From Ianthella basta (taxonomy: Eukaryota > Porifera > Demospongiae > Verongiida > Ianthellidae), in contig OZ025878.1 of the NCBI GenBank assembly GCA_964019415.1, positions 7,095,535-7,159,534 of the forward strand: a stretch of 64,000 bases of DNA, given 5' to 3'. The first letter of the stretch is position 1. Each line of letters begins with the position of its first letter. The notes under the pieces were generated by a model. That model was not told the origin of the DNA and ran no database searches. It saw only the letters and a list, made by a program, of their open reading frames with translations. Both the position numbers and the translations under genes were made by a program. This document shows, one piece after another, positions 48,240 through 61,058 of the stretch.

Positions 48240-51052
48240 ATGGCGGAGAAACCTGAACAGTTATCAAAGTTCTCCAGATTGCTCATTTCAAACGTGGTCT
48301 TCACTGACACCGAACTTGGTAGAGAGGCCAACTCCAACGTCATTAATATTTTCCTGTTTCTGAATTGTACCATCAAGAGGTTCTGAAGAAGTTGGACACA
48401 AGACCTGCCTTAGTATTACAAGCGCTGATGGAACCACCTGCCTTTGGTATACATTAGTACATATGATTGTTGGTATATGAAGAACTGTTTTCTGGTCTAC
48501 CACTGCAAAACTTGTTAAAACATTATCGTATGTTAAGCACATATCCTTCATTAGGCACACATATTTCTATCCTGCCAAAGCTATAAGTGCTTGTGCTTAA
48601 CAGCTAATCGCTACGGTATGTTTTTATTGCTAACTATAAAAGGGCACTTTATGAAATTGTTCTATCCCTCCCCTCACCCTTCCTTCTCTCCCTCTCCTAT
48701 ACCTCCCTTTATGTAGCCGTTCTCGTTGGAGACTGTTCAGGTAAATCCAGTCTCATGGATCGCTTCATACACAATGAGTTCAGGTTTGACACAGTGCCAA
48801 CAACTGACTTCATGAGCAAAAGTGTTGAAGTAGACTCTAAGTAATCAAAGTCATGATTTGGGACACAGGTGTGTTATAATTATATATATCTGTTCATCTT
48901 TCTTTCTTTGCTGTTTTCCCAGTTCCATTTCAATTCCTTTCCGCTAGCTCTGACTGTTCATCAATCCATGATTTGGAATTTTCTGTCACATGCACCACTG
49001 CTGCTAATGACCTGTCGCATGTGGGACATGGCTATGTAAACAATGCGCAGCCGATTTTGACCTAAGTATTGTGGCTAATATCTCCTAGCAGTTTTGCTGG
49101 ATCTGAGCGGAAGAAGCACCGAACGGAAGCCAAGGGACCGCTCTGTAACACTGTGAATAAGCGTTGTTAATAATACTTTTGTACATCGAAGAATACCGTC
49201 AATTGCAAAGCCACTGAAACAGCAGTAAATGCCGATGTCGCTATCGAGGAAAAGTCACAGCCGCTAGAGAAAGTTGTTAAAGCAATCCGCTGACAACTTA
49301 TAGCAAGAAAACTATCACAACTTGTTGGTGTTCAAAATGTCGGGTCACATAACTCTAGATAGGAAGGATGCGCAGCATTATGCCTCATGCAAAAGCTAGA
49401 GAATTTACTTGACTAACCATTTCAGTGTTCAGTTCGACAAGAAGCCTTCTCATCGACAGCGACACGACGTTTTTCTGAAAGTACAAGTTGAAAGCCTATT
49501 AGCATGTGATCTCACGTGATATTCTCGTGACATTTTCGGAAAATGGCTGACAATCGTTGTGTGCTTCCCGTGATTCGACGGTTCCGCTCGAACGATTCGA
49601 TCAAACTTCTGCGATTTGGCTTCCTCCGTCTTCAAGAACGTACGTAACAGCGAAACACTACATTTTAAGGCCATTTCGCCATTACCTTTTGTCAAATCAC
49701 GCGCATGTCACATGACAACGCTCGCGTAGCCATGGCAACACAGGAATTCACACCTTTCAGGTGTCATACTTCCTTAAGTAAACAAAACAGACATGTCCCA
49801 CATGCGGTTGATGAGTGTGTGTGCGTGCATGTGTAAGTCATATAATATAGACAACTGCTACCTTCCGCCCTGTAGCTGGTCATGAAAGCTTCCATGACAA
49901 CACCAGCACGTAAGTTGGCAACGGTGTGTGTATTGGGAGGGGAGCATACATTATAATTTCGCATTTGTAATGTTAATCTCAATTCTCTTTATTTCATCAT
50001 CATTTCCTCTCTTCACCCCTTTATCCCACACTTCACATCCTTCTCACCCTCCACCCCCCACACTTCACCCTCTCCCTACATTCCACCCCCTCCCCACACT
50101 TCACCCTCTCCTCACACTCCACCCTCTCCCCACACTCTACCCCCTCCCCACACTTCACCCTCTCCCCACTTTCTACCTCCTCCCCACATTCTACCTCCTC
50201 CCCACACTCCACCCCCTCCCCACACTCCACCCCCTCCCCACACTCCACTCCCTCCCCACACTCCACCCCCTCCCCACACTCCAACCCTCCCCACACTCCA
50301 TCCTCTCCCCTCACTCAACACCTCCTCCCCACACTACTTCACACTACACGCAGCTTTCCAAATATCACAATGTATGCACACAATGAGCCACTAGCCGTGG
50401 AGTTTACTAGTGGCTCCCACTCATTCTGCACGTTTCCAAGGAGTGTGATTTGTGAGCGTGTGCTCACATGTTTACCCTGCAGTGAAGTTGCTGGTATTGG
50501 CCTTAACAGCGTCATTGCACCATAGACACGTGTTTATGCTCGTACTTGTCTAAGCACTGATTTGTCTGTCACCAATGTGTGGTGGGCGTGGCTTGTGTTC
50601 ATCTCAAAATGCAATGTTTTCCACTTGAGAAAAGTTGGTCTTTGTGAAAATTTGATCTTACAAATATACCTACTATACTGTACATGTGGAGGGATTTCAA
50701 GAAGGGGCAAGAGTTTAGCAAGTGGGGGAAATGCCTCGTCCTGCCCTCCCACCCCCTTTACTCCCCTCCATCCACAGGTGCTACAGAGATGCTGATGGTT
50801 TTTTGATTGTGTACGACATTACAAACCATAGTTCCTATGCAGATTCTGCTAGATGTTTGGAAACAGTGAGACGTCTTACACACTCACGCATCCATACAAT
50901 GCTGGTTGGGAACAAGTGTGACCTCAAAGACTGCCAGAAGATGTCCACAGATGAGGCAATAGTTTACACTGAAAGTTACTCCACAATGTTCCTTGAGACA
51001 TCGGCCAAAGATGGCACTAATGTAAAGGCTGCATTTCTCAATCTCATAACAG
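48240..51052 (+). pseudogene. Pseudogene 5: truncated kinase plus Rab-like exons
   Basis: The kinase exon stops being similar after about 100 nt ([15 protein letters not shown] to ELGREA). Further exons follow: P-loop exon 48717-48868 (GDCSGKSS, one residue short as in gene 3, with a deletion and an in-frame stop), switch II exon 49876-49909 (AGHESFHD) and an intact-looking G4/G5 exon 50778-51052 (NKCDLKD, ETSAKDG). No last exon was found. Intron content matches gene 3, from which it was probably copied. A kinase protein cannot be made. A Rab fragment is conceivable but unlikely. Confidence 0.75.
50030..50335. repeat. CACACTCCACCCCCTCCC minisatellite
   Basis: About fifteen imperfect units of about 20 bp after the switch II exon of pseudogene 5. 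It is the same repeat as 39476-39650. Pro/Leu- and Gly/Glu-rich ORFs here are artefacts. Confidence 0.85.
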
Positions 51053-51490
51053 GTCAGCATTGCATATATCACCTCTAAACAGTGCTATGGCAGCTGTCAT
51101 GTCAACAAAGACCTTGCTCAACACAAAGTCACTGATGATGCAAGTGTAGCAGAGCGAACTGTTAGCATGTGAGGCCTGTGCACTCAAACCAATATGTCTT
51201 CCTATCTAATATACGTATATATAAAGCTGAAAGTGTCTGTCTGTCTGTCTGTGTGTCTGGGATATGCGCACACATTACTCTGTTTTTGTGTTTTACAAAA
51301 AAATACATTTTATCTGGGAGATCTGAACATTTGGTGAATTAGAGTTGATATTAAAGAAAGTTGAAGTTATGAGAAAGTTGATCATTCATTTGTTGGGGCT
51401 GTTCACTGCACATGGTTACCCTCATCACAGGTACATGAACCCTCTGCTCTACCACTGTCAGGCCACCCTCCCTCCACCTCCTTGCTGCAG

Positions 51491-53108
51491 TTTTTCTCTT
51501 TGGGGACTATGGTGTGGGCAAAACCGATCTTATTTCTTGCTTCACACGCAATGAGGGGATAAGCTTAAAAATTGGAATAAACTATGCCACCAGAAGCATC
51601 GAAGTAGACTCCAAAGTATAGTCAAGGCCCAAATATGGGACACAGGTTTGTATGTCCATGCATCTCTTCTTCCACTCCTTTATTATATTAATTATATGGA
51701 TTTACCTGTATGTTAATGGTATATACCTAGCTATACCTACCTGCCATTATATATTCACCACTGCTGCTACTGACATGCTGATGAGTGTACATGTGTGTGT
51801 GCATGTTTATATGTTTGTGGGGGAGGGGGAGGGGGGTAATTGCATGCATATGATAGTAGACAACATTCATTTTCTGCCCCTGTAGCTGGTCAAGCAAGAT
51901 TTAGACGCAGCCACATTGCGTAAGTTGGCAATGCTGTATTGGTCAGGTGGGAGACTGATTAGTACACATATGGTTGTGTAAAGTCTAATTCTAAATAAAT
52001 AACAGCTGCTGTGTTACAGTAGTACCATGTTCCTTATGTAAAGCTGGGCGGTATGGAAAGTTTCATTCCAGTATATACAATATTCCGGTATACAGTATGC
52101 CAAAAATATCACAGCATACCAGTATGCAGTCTGCTCTTGTATAGGAAAGATATGACACTTTTATTGAAATCCATCAGCTGGCTTAGCCTGTATCACAATA
52201 AAACTGTTTATATGGGACATGTTGGCAGATTGGTGATCTGGTGCATGAGACACAAGGTGCTAAGTCAAGTGATAATGGGATGTCCCAAGCTAGCCCAGGC
52301 AAGGCACCAGATTTTCAGTGGTTTTGCGTAAGCACTCACATATGAACTTGAAGTTTGTAACACGTTAGAGGGATTTTAGAAGGGTTCAAAGTTTAAGCAA
52401 TGGGGTGAATCCTTTCCTCAGCTTCCACCCACGGAATTGCATCATTCCTCCCCCACACTCACACCCTCCCACACCTCACTCCCTCCTCCCCACACAGTTA
52501 CTGCAGAGGAGCCGTTGGAGCTTTACTTGTGTACGACATCACAGATCACCTCACTTATGAGAATGTGGAGGAGTGGCTGGAGATGGTGAGAAAAGGTGCG
52601 GACTCAAACATTGTATTAATGCTGGTGGGGAACAATTGCCACCTGAGACACCTCCGAGCAGTGTCCACAGATGTGGCAGAGGCTTTTGCAAAGAAGAACC
52701 ATATGATGTTCATTGAGACATCTGCCGAGGATGGTACAAATGTGGAGGCAGCATTTCTCAATCTCATAACAGGTCAGCATTGGCATTTGCACACATTAGC
52801 TCCACACAATGCTGTGTCAGGTGTCATGTTAAAAAACCTTCATGCACTCATCACATTGTCAGTTAATACACAGTGGTAGCAGAGTGGACCTTTCCCTATT
52901 TCGCTACCAGACATACACAGAACAGCACAACCAAACTACTACAAATGTAACAACTCTTGTTGATGCATGTCACCAGACAGACTGGCACGCAGGTTGCTGC
53001 CTCCAACACTTTTAAAATTGTCTTTCTCCCTCTGGCCTCAAAGAAATTTACCGGGTGAGGAAATCTCATGGCCAACTTGACCAATGTTCTGCCAGAAAAA
53101 CATTATGA
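51491..53108 (+). pseudogene. Pseudogene 6: Rab11-like exons without kinase
   Basis: Exons: 51491-51645 (GDYGVGKTD, then a frame break near its end), 51886-51919 (AGQARFRR), 52498-52772 ([13 protein letters not shown]4 changed to NNCH, ETSAEDG), 53044-53108 (EIYRVRKS to a TGA). It resembles the Rab half of gene 4, but no kinase or linker exon precedes it, and G4 has lost both Lys and Asp. Probably a dead partial duplicate. Confidence 0.7.
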
Positions 53109-54949
53109 CTTTTTGTTATGCTAGTTAAGATTACATATGTATACGTTACTTTTCTGTTTCTGCACACCTTATAGAATTGTTGTTGAACATTATGTATTTG
53201 GCTACATTTAATATTATGATATTATAGTATTACCCTTTTTTCTTTGTATATTATTATAATTATATTATGACTTGTGAACAAACTTATAGTTTATGATGAT
53301 CTGCAGGTACATAGATGGTATTGTGTTTGGCAGCACAATTTGTGCATGTGCACGTGGCTAGCTAATTAATATGCATGGTTGAAATTGCACATGACTGGAA
53401 CCACCCTTTACTGTGAACGTTGTGCATGAAGTTGAATGGCACTAGATACATGTGCTGCCAAGCACTGCACGAACTGCTACTGGGAGACCATTCCACTGGA
53501 GGAGCGGACAGGCTCCTCGACAATTTCACGAGTCATGGTCGACGTTACACCACCCTGCTGAGGTTCAGTTTCTTAGTGTGTATTTTGAACCTCGCTCTTG
53601 CCTGCCAGTGCTTGTCACGCATGGAGAAGATGGGCACCAGCCTTCAAACATACTTGCATAGAGGAGTTCCCCCTCTCCACCCTTACCCATACCCATGAGT
53701 GGCCCAACCCAAGCAAGACACATATGTCAACGGCAGGATAGTTGTTGGCTGGAGTGAGCTCCAGTGACGTGAGCAGTATTGTGAAGTGTTCACTGCAGAA
53801 GAGAAGCAAATGTTTTCACCAGTTGTCCAACAGTGTTTAGAGAATGCACCAGACAAGCGTCCATCCAGTGCAGTACTAGTGGGGGAGCTACAGCGCATTG
53901 AGGCATCTATTGGCCACACATGTACAATACTCCTGCCTCTACTCCTCAACCTTCAGCAGCAGGAGGCAATGTGAAGCAGAAACCCCAGGGAACAGGCCTA
54001 GTGAGGTGGTTTACAGGTATGACAACCATATGGGGAGGCGCACATGAATGAACCAAAGCTAGCTATAGTTCAGAAGGTAATCAAGGTAACTTGGTGAGGT
54101 GTGACAGTATGCCTTGTACTGTATATAGCAGGTTTACTGGATAGCCTTAAACTTAATTGTGGATATTCTGAATTATATACATACTTGAAATACAAGTTGT
54201 TAAGTGGAGCTACTCTGCATTGAGGGCAAGTTTACTCTTCTATCTGCAGTGCCTGTTCCATCCAGTATAATTATATATGGTTATCATGCTAATTAACTGT
54301 ACTGCAATATATATTGTTTATTGTTAGGAGGTAGATACAGTAACCTATAATTATTTCCATAAATGTTGGTCAGTACAGACAGGTAGTCATTACTGTTCTC
54401 TCCTCATCTTCTCAATATATCCAGCCAACGATATTCAAACAGCGTTGAGCGAAGCCAGGATGATTATGATGATAGCAGGAGGGTTAGATGGTCAACTCAA
54501 GCCTGACTATATATACATAAATTATTAATTCACTGATAAACTACAACTTTATATAGGGTAAGACCATTTTGCGTCAACTTCAGCACTGCTACATTGTTTT
54601 CAGTTATAGGTCTTGTGAACTAAATATTTCATAATTTTTTATGACATATAAATTGGGCAATGCATGTCAAATTTGGAACCGGAGCCATTGTAAAGTGGCA
54701 GCGTACTGGACTTTCCTGTTTGCCAGCTCATAATCACCTGTCTGCATATAAGTTGTGTATACTCAAGAACAATATTGTTTATAGAACTTGCTCACTCCAC
54801 CGAGAATATTGAAATAGACTCCGAAGTGATCCGTACCAATATTTGGGACACAGGTATAGGATTGTATGTCCATGTATACCTCTTCTTCTCCTACTCTCCC
54901 TTCCATCTTCGATCACTGTCTATCACCTCTCTCTCTCCTGTCAACTCTA

Positions 54950-54995
54950 TCATTCCTCCCTCCCTTCCTTCCTCCCTCTTTCCCCCTCTCCCTCC

Positions 54996-55034
<39 letters not shown>
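54950..55034. repeat. CT-rich simple repeat
   Basis: CCTCCCT blocks running into (CT)n, in an intron of pseudogene 7. Confidence 0.85.
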
Positions 55035-55036
<2 letters not shown>

Positions 55037-56081
55037 CTCTCATGTGTACATATGATAATAGACACCTTCACTTATTGCTCCTGCAGCTGGTCTAGAAAGA
55101 CATAGGGAGTTACTCTCCATGTAAGCTGGCAGCATTACCTATCCCACTCATCCTGCATAAACAGTATTATAGCTCCTCACATCTTTTGGGCAGTGTGCAA
55201 GTTCAGCTGTAATACAATGCCACACTCGATGGTCTCAGCAGTGACTCAAACACAATGGGCTGTGCGTTCTGAGCATACATGCACACACCATTTTCAATCC
55301 CTGAACTGACTGTGGTGGTACTGACCATTAATGGCATCGTGCAGTGTAGACACATGCATGTATCTCTGATCTTATATATCTAAGCACTTCATCTGTTTTG
55401 TCCAATGCCACCAATGTATGTATAGTGGGTGTGGGAAATATTATATATATAATATTATATGTTATGCACATCCTGCCAAAATTGCCGACTATATATGGCA
55501 CTATAAATAGATGGATTTCAAGAAGGGGACAAGGTGGTTTAAGATAGTGGGAAAATGACCTATCCTCTCAATGCACCCTTTCCTCCCCTCCATACACACA
55601 TACTAAAGAGGTATAGTGTTGGTGTTTTAATGGTGTATGACATTACAAACCGCAATAGCTATGAGCTCGAGGGTGTTATGATGCTTTTGAAGGAGATGAG
55701 ATTTTGCGCGCCCCCAAATTTTGTCATCATGCTGGTTGGAAATAAGTGTGACCTGGAAGATACCTGAGAAGTGTCCACAGAGGAGGCAAAAGTGTTTGTC
55801 AATGAAACTCTGTATTATTCTTTGAAACATCAGCCAAGGATGTTACTAATGTGGAGGCAGCGTTTCTCAATCTTGTGACATGTATAAGCACTGCACACAT
55901 CATGCACCTCTACACAATGCTGTGGCAGCTGTCATGTCAACAAAACCTTACTCATATCACACTGAATACACAAGGGCAGCAGAGTGCAATACTTTACTAT
56001 ACTATACTTACAATACTGCCTTACTACACTACACTACACCACACCGCACCACACTAAACCACACCACACCCTATATACCTT

Positions 56082-57510
56082 CACAGGGTCGTTATACCTG
56101 GAAACCGCTAACATGGCCGCTAAATTTGCACCTTTTTGAAACATTATATTCTCGCTCTCTGAATGATTCTACGAAAAACGAATGGCAGGAGAAGGAAGTA
56201 TGATCTTAGCTTTATCAGAAAAGTCAGTCGGCGCAACGGAGAAAGCTTGGATAAAGATGTTTGAAGGTGTTGAAAATGGCACACTCGCCGACATTCAGAG
56301 CAAAACCGGCATATCTAGACGACGCCTGAAACACACGTAGCTACGCTGGTTAGGTGTAGGAAAATGCAAAGTTTCAGAATCGACTGAGAACTGGGCACAT
56401 ATGCATCTGTTCGCAGAGAAAATAAAGAAAAACACCTTTTTGGTAGTAATTTTGCCACAATTCGCACGTTCAAATGTTATTTTCTCGAAAAGAGACTACA
56501 GCATACTTCTGTTCTCAGTCGAATATGAAGGTATATTTACTACTAAACACGATGATGTGCAGCACACTCACCAAGACGGGGCTCTAAGTATGCCGGTTTT
56601 TTATACAAAATTTCCTGAACAACAAACCGGCCATTGTGATGACGTCAACAAACGTCACTTGCGTTATCGACTAGCAATGTGTTAAAGGGAAGTTAGGACG
56701 CCGCTCGTCAACCGAAGTGCAGCAGATCGAGGACAGTATCTGTTATTGTTGTCAGGCCTACAGAACTGGAAGAGTATGATTTAGTAAAGGTACGTTGGGG
56801 TGCATCCATGTGTGCCACATTACACGCTGCCTAAGTCACCGCACAGCTTCAATTCACGCGTTGTCTCCCTCCACGCTCTGTCTCCTTCCACGCGCTGCCT
56901 AACTCCACACGCAGCCTCAGTCCACGCGCTGTTTTAGTCCATGCACTGTCTCACTCCACACACTGCCTCATTCCGTACGCGACCTTACTCAACACACTGC
57001 CTTTCTCCACGCGCTGTCCCACTCTACGTGCTACGTACGTAGCTAATTTAACACAGTCTCATTCGACGCGCTGCTTCGCTCCACAAACATTTTCTCATTC
57101 CACACGCTGTCTCGCTCTACACATACTCAGTACCAACTTGATTTATGCTGTAGACAAATACTGGAATACAGAGAATAACTTCATTGGGCAAAGACTCTTG
57201 TGTGAGAACTGTAGCAAGTGCTTATCTGCTTTGTAAGCACTCTAGCATAGGGCTAGTCTGTTGTGTGAGTACTTCGAAGTGCTGGTGTGTTGTATAAGCA
57301 CTCTAGCTGCGTTTTGGTCTATTGTATGAGCACTCTAGCTGAGTGCTGGTCTGTTGCGTAGGCTCTAGCTTAGTGATGTCACTTGTGACATCAGTGATGT
57401 CATTCGTGACATCACTAAGTTTCTCCCTCCGAAACTGTTAATGCAAGGAATTTAGCGGTTATCCACACCTTTCACTTAAAGTACAGGTTTCCTGGTATAA
57501 CTACCCTGTG
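56082..57510. mobile_element. 1.4-kb TIR element with inner minisatellite
   Basis: The inverted ends are about 25 bp (CACAGGGTCGTTATACCTGG at the left; CACAGGGTAGTTATACCAGG reversed at the right). Near the left end a 46-codon ORF (56201-56341, starting MILALSEKSVGATEKAW) and a 94-codon open stretch (56401-56685) may be remnants of an element protein. The first looks like a short helical DNA-binding segment, but no family is recognised. At 56840-57125 units around CTCCACGCGCTGTCTC repeat. The superfamily is unknown. Confidence 0.6.
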
Positions 57511-57608
57511 TTCTGGTTGACAGGGGTGAGCTGAGAGGAATCACTGACATTCCCATATTGGCACAACCTCTGAATGTGATATGAACGTTAGAGGTACAGT
57601 GAAAAGTA

Positions 57609-57830
57609 GGTGTGTCAAGGGAGTGGCAGGTGGGTGTGTCAAGGGAGTGGCAGGTGGGTGTGCCAAGGGAGTGGCAGGTGGGTGTGCCAAGGGAGTGGCA
57701 GGTGGATGTGCCAAGGGAGTGGCAGGTGGATGTGCCAAGGGAGTGGCAGGTGGGTGTGCCAAGGGAGTGGCAGGTGGGTGTGCCAAGGGAGTGGCAGGTG
57801 GGTGTGCCAAAGGAGTGGCAGGTGGATGTG
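57609..57830. repeat. 24-bp minisatellite, about 9 copies
   Basis: The unit GGTGTGCCAAGGGAGTGGCAGGTG is repeated about 9.25 times with few changes. The period is a multiple of three, so every frame is open. The resulting repetitive ORFs on both strands are artefacts. Confidence 0.95.
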
Positions 57831-58194
57831 TCCATCAATGCTGACCTGTTCCAGGTATGAGTGGCAGTTGGTCAATTGCAAGCCGCTTTTATATACCTTT
57901 TTCATTACTGCACACACAGTACAATGCAGCCAAACTACAACTGCTGCTGCAGGCACTTTAAATTGTAGTGTGTTGCCTGACAGGCTGGCAGTTTACCGTT
58001 TCCAACACTTTTTAATTTGTCTTCTCCCTCTGGCCTGATAGAAATTTTGGGCGAAGAAATCTTGTGGCCAACTTGAACAATGTTCCCCCAAATAACACCC
58101 TGTATTATAATGCCCAGTAGCTAGCTATGTGTATGTGGTTCATCACTTTACTGTTGCTGTGCACACTTAGCTAGCTAGCTAAACTGTAAACAAG

Positions 58195-58975
58195 TATTTC
58201 GAGTTAAAAAACTCGTGGGGCGCCAGGGCACCCCTGAACCTCAAACTACTTGCTAGCAATTTCCCCATGTACATTCAGTAAATCAGATAGTTGGGGGTAC
58301 AGTATTGTTGTTGGCCTGAAAAATACATCAAGATACACTAGACCGTTGGGTTTGCAAGAGTTTCAAGTCTCCAGAGCAGCCAGTCATATCCAGTAAAAGC
58401 ACCCCTACCAAGCTGTCAAATGTTTGTCTACTGCTTTTTGATCTATATGACATTCTGAATGAGCAATTGTTACTTTGTGCCTGGAGGAGGAGTGTGCTGG
58501 CTAAAAGGCTACCCTATGATGACTCTATGAGCGAATCATGGCTATAATTATGTGTCATGACTCGCTGGTCTCCCATTATTGGCCTACGGGTCACTAGACT
58601 TCTGTTGTATTTAGGGCTGTATCTCGCAGAAAAGCAGTTAAGTAAGCTTCCTACCACAATACTATTACTTAAACATGTTCTAGAAACACTTTGCGTTCTT
58701 TGGATACACGGCAAAATCTAAAGAAAGATGGCTTTGAGCCTAGCAAACAGAAAGCGTCGAACGCGCGGCCATTTTACAATGTCCGTCAGTGATAATTGGA
58801 GCTGTATCTCGCAGAAGAGACGTTCCTTAGGCTTTTTATTAGTATCACTCTATTAACACATGTTTATGACCACATTTCGTTCGATTCAAACACGGCGAAA
58901 TGTCGTTAGAGAGGATTTAAAGCTTTGTAAAGATTGACGTGAGCGCCGCCATTTGCAATGACAGAAATATATATA
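58195..58975 (-). repeat. Dispersed repeat, copy B
   Basis: Reverse-oriented counterpart of 36730-37480. Both end near a CCATTT...GCAATGACAGAAAT segment. Confidence 0.65.
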
Positions 58976-58982
58976 TGTAATA

Positions 58983-59121
58983 CATATAGTACGGTAGGGA
59001 GGTCTATAGCCGATATATAGGACCGAGGCGCTTACATATTTACCGAGGCGCGAAGCGCCGAGGTAAATATGAGCGCCGAGGTCCTATAGAGAGGCTATAG
59101 ACCGACCTACCGTACTATATG
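58983..59121. mobile_element. Snapback palindrome, CATATAGTACGGTAGG ends
   Basis: Arms CATATAGTACGGTAGG and complement, then GGTCTATAGCC/GGCTATAGACC, with an inner hairpin ACCGAGGCGCGAAGCGCC. Same design as 25300-25416. Confidence 0.8.
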
Positions 59122-59124
59122 TCT

Positions 59125-59967
59125 TATATAGTATGGTGAGTGCGCAACAGGAACGAACCTTCTGCAGCAATATCGAGCCCAGACCTCTCCGGCGACGACG
59201 CCATTTGCATTCCATAAGCGCCTGCATTACGTCACTGATCCTTCTGGAACGGGCTACGGCACCATTGCATTCAGTAGACGCCTGCGTGACGTCACAATAG
59301 GCTTCAGGGGCTGACCAATGAGAATACTGCGCGCCTATTGGCAATACGCTGACCAATGAGATTACAGGGAACCGAATTCAAAATAATGCACAGTCAGCAG
59401 TTTTGGTTGTGGCCGTGACAGGGTGCTGGACGGAGAGTTTTGAAAACGCTTCTTTTCTGGCAGAACACCGACTTCGATGCGGACTCAGAACTAGAGGGGA
59501 CAATTTTAACCACATTTGAGAGCTTTCGACGATATCCAGCTGGACTTTGTTATCGTCATCTGAAAGAGTCGCTCAACGGACCGTGTCTGCGCGTCTTCCA
59601 CGCCATAGTTTCGCGCAACAGAGGCGGACTCAGTGCTCGGTTCCTAGAATACGTCCCTTTACGCATGTATCTTGTTCAACTGACTTTCCTTCGTGCGATG
59701 ATTTTTAGCGGTCGCGTTTTTTCTTGGAGCGTCAAGATCCTCCGCAGCACTGATTGTCACGGCCACAGTGAAATGGTAAGACTGCTTCGTCTGACAGTAC
59801 GCACATTTGGCTCTGTGTTTATTACATTCCTTCCTGATATCAGACCTGTTGCGCAATCACAGCTTTGATATCGTGATATCAGACCTCTTTTCAGGTCTAT
59901 ATCACATATATAGGACCACTTGCCAATGCTTAAATCCCTATAGTTGCGCAATCACCATACTATATAT
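59125..59967. mobile_element. TIR element with TATATAGTATGGTGA ends
   Basis: The inverted ends TATATAGTATGGTGAGTGCGCAAC and the near complement GTTGCGCAATCACCATACTATATA enclose 0.84 kb. A 142-codon open stretch (59440-59868, starting MKTLLFWQNTDFDADSE) has no recognisable domain and may be chance. It adjoins the palindrome 58983-59121. Confidence 0.6.
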
Positions 59968-60455
59968 ATATATATATCACGACTGCAATCAATTTCCAAG
60001 GACCCCCTAGAGTATCTTAAACTGTGTCAAAGATTTAGTGTGTGTATCCAGAACTTCAATTGTGCTTCAATTTTAGGATGTAGTTCTTCATTTTGACATC
60101 TTTAGGACTGTCTCTGTTAGGGTTAGAGTTGTTTTTGATTTCTTTAGGACTGTAGCCGTTTGAGTTAGTGTTTGCCTGTAGTTGATGGACTCGGTTTTGT
60201 GTTATTTCCTGTAATAATATAAAAAAATACATATATATAGACCACCACCAGTGCAAGTTACAGTGGCACCAGCACCATTCGCACCACTACATGTGCCAGA
60301 AAGAAAATGCGCTCAATGGCTGAAGAAAAAGACCACCAGCGCAAGTTACAGCCGGTCAGAACCTGCACCGCCGCCATTGGAGTGCACGCTGCAGCAAGCA
60401 AATGTAAGCTTGCCTAAGGGCATGCCATTGAATTGAGGGTGCATGGGAAGAAATT

Positions 60456-60800
60456 TTGTGACTAATTAAGCAATACTGCTAATGACATGAGCAAATTGGT
60501 CATCTAACTACATCCACTTAGTATCATGACTTAGCAGGGCTGGGTCGGTAAGATATGCAATGAATCTCATTTTTCTGGGCCATTTTGCAACTAATTAAGA
60601 AATCCTGCTAATGACATGAACAGTTGGATTATCTGGCTAGGTCCATCAAGTGTCATGACTGAGCGGGCCGGGCCAGTTGAATACATCATACACCTCACAT
60701 ATGTCGGCCATTTTGAGACTAATTAAGAAATCCCGCTAATAACATAGGAAGGTGCACCACTTGGATATGTCCACCAAGTTTCACGTCTCAACGAGCCAAG
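60456..60800. repeat. About 128-bp tandem repeat, 3 diverged copies
   Basis: ACTAATTAAG recurs at 60461, 60590 and 60718. Each is followed by A(T/C)(A/C)C(T/C)GCTAATGACAT-like text and a later CATGACT(T/G)AGC-type segment. Spacing is 129 and 128 bp. It looks like old satellite-type DNA. Confidence 0.8.
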
Positions 60801-60891
60801 TTGCATTAATATACAAGATAACACTATGCATCAATATAAATGCACCATACATTAAGTGTTATGCTATGCACATTTATATTAGGATTTTGAA

Positions 60892-60915
60892 ATATATATA
60901 TATATATATATATAT
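60892..60915. repeat. (TA)n microsatellite
   Basis: A TA run of about 12 units. Confidence 0.9.
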
Positions 60916-61058
60916 GGTTTTTTTTTCTTGACATCATATTATATACAGATACATAGTGCAGGTTGAAATGTTGTAATGATGTGATGACTAATAACAGAGT
61001 CAAAGTAATTAATAGGCAGTGCACAGCACCACCTATGCAATGTCTGAATAGTAATTAA

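Larger units (their letters stand above)
53425..58080 (+). pseudogene. Pseudogene 7: kinase-Rab relic
   Basis: A kinase exon remnant at 53425-54076 has several frame breaks and lacks the catalytic core between the EEFPLH and THEWP segments. It keeps the tail and the final TTCAGAAG donor. A linker remnant starts at 54425 (ANDIQTALSEAR). A partial P-loop exon ends at 54853 and a switch II exon lies at 55087-55122. A G4/G5 exon at 55603-55872 carries NKCD but also an in-frame stop. A last-exon trace lies near 58040. The element 56082-57510 sits in its last intron. Confidence 0.75.

Noticed and set aside
49928-50386. 152-codon Pro/Leu-rich ORF
   Set aside because: It arises from the CACTCCACCCCCTCC minisatellite inside an intron.
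50778-51052. Intact stand-alone Rab gene
   Set aside because: This exon is open, but the preceding P-loop exon is damaged and no last exon follows.
57476-57956. Several overlapping repetitive ORFs on both strands
   Set aside because: All are translations of the 24-bp minisatellite, whose period keeps every frame open. The regular repeats are direct and adjacent without spacers, so this is also not a CRISPR array.
59440-59868. 142-codon ORF as a host gene
   Set aside because: It lies between the inverted ends of a transposon-like element, shows no domain and has no splice or promoter support.
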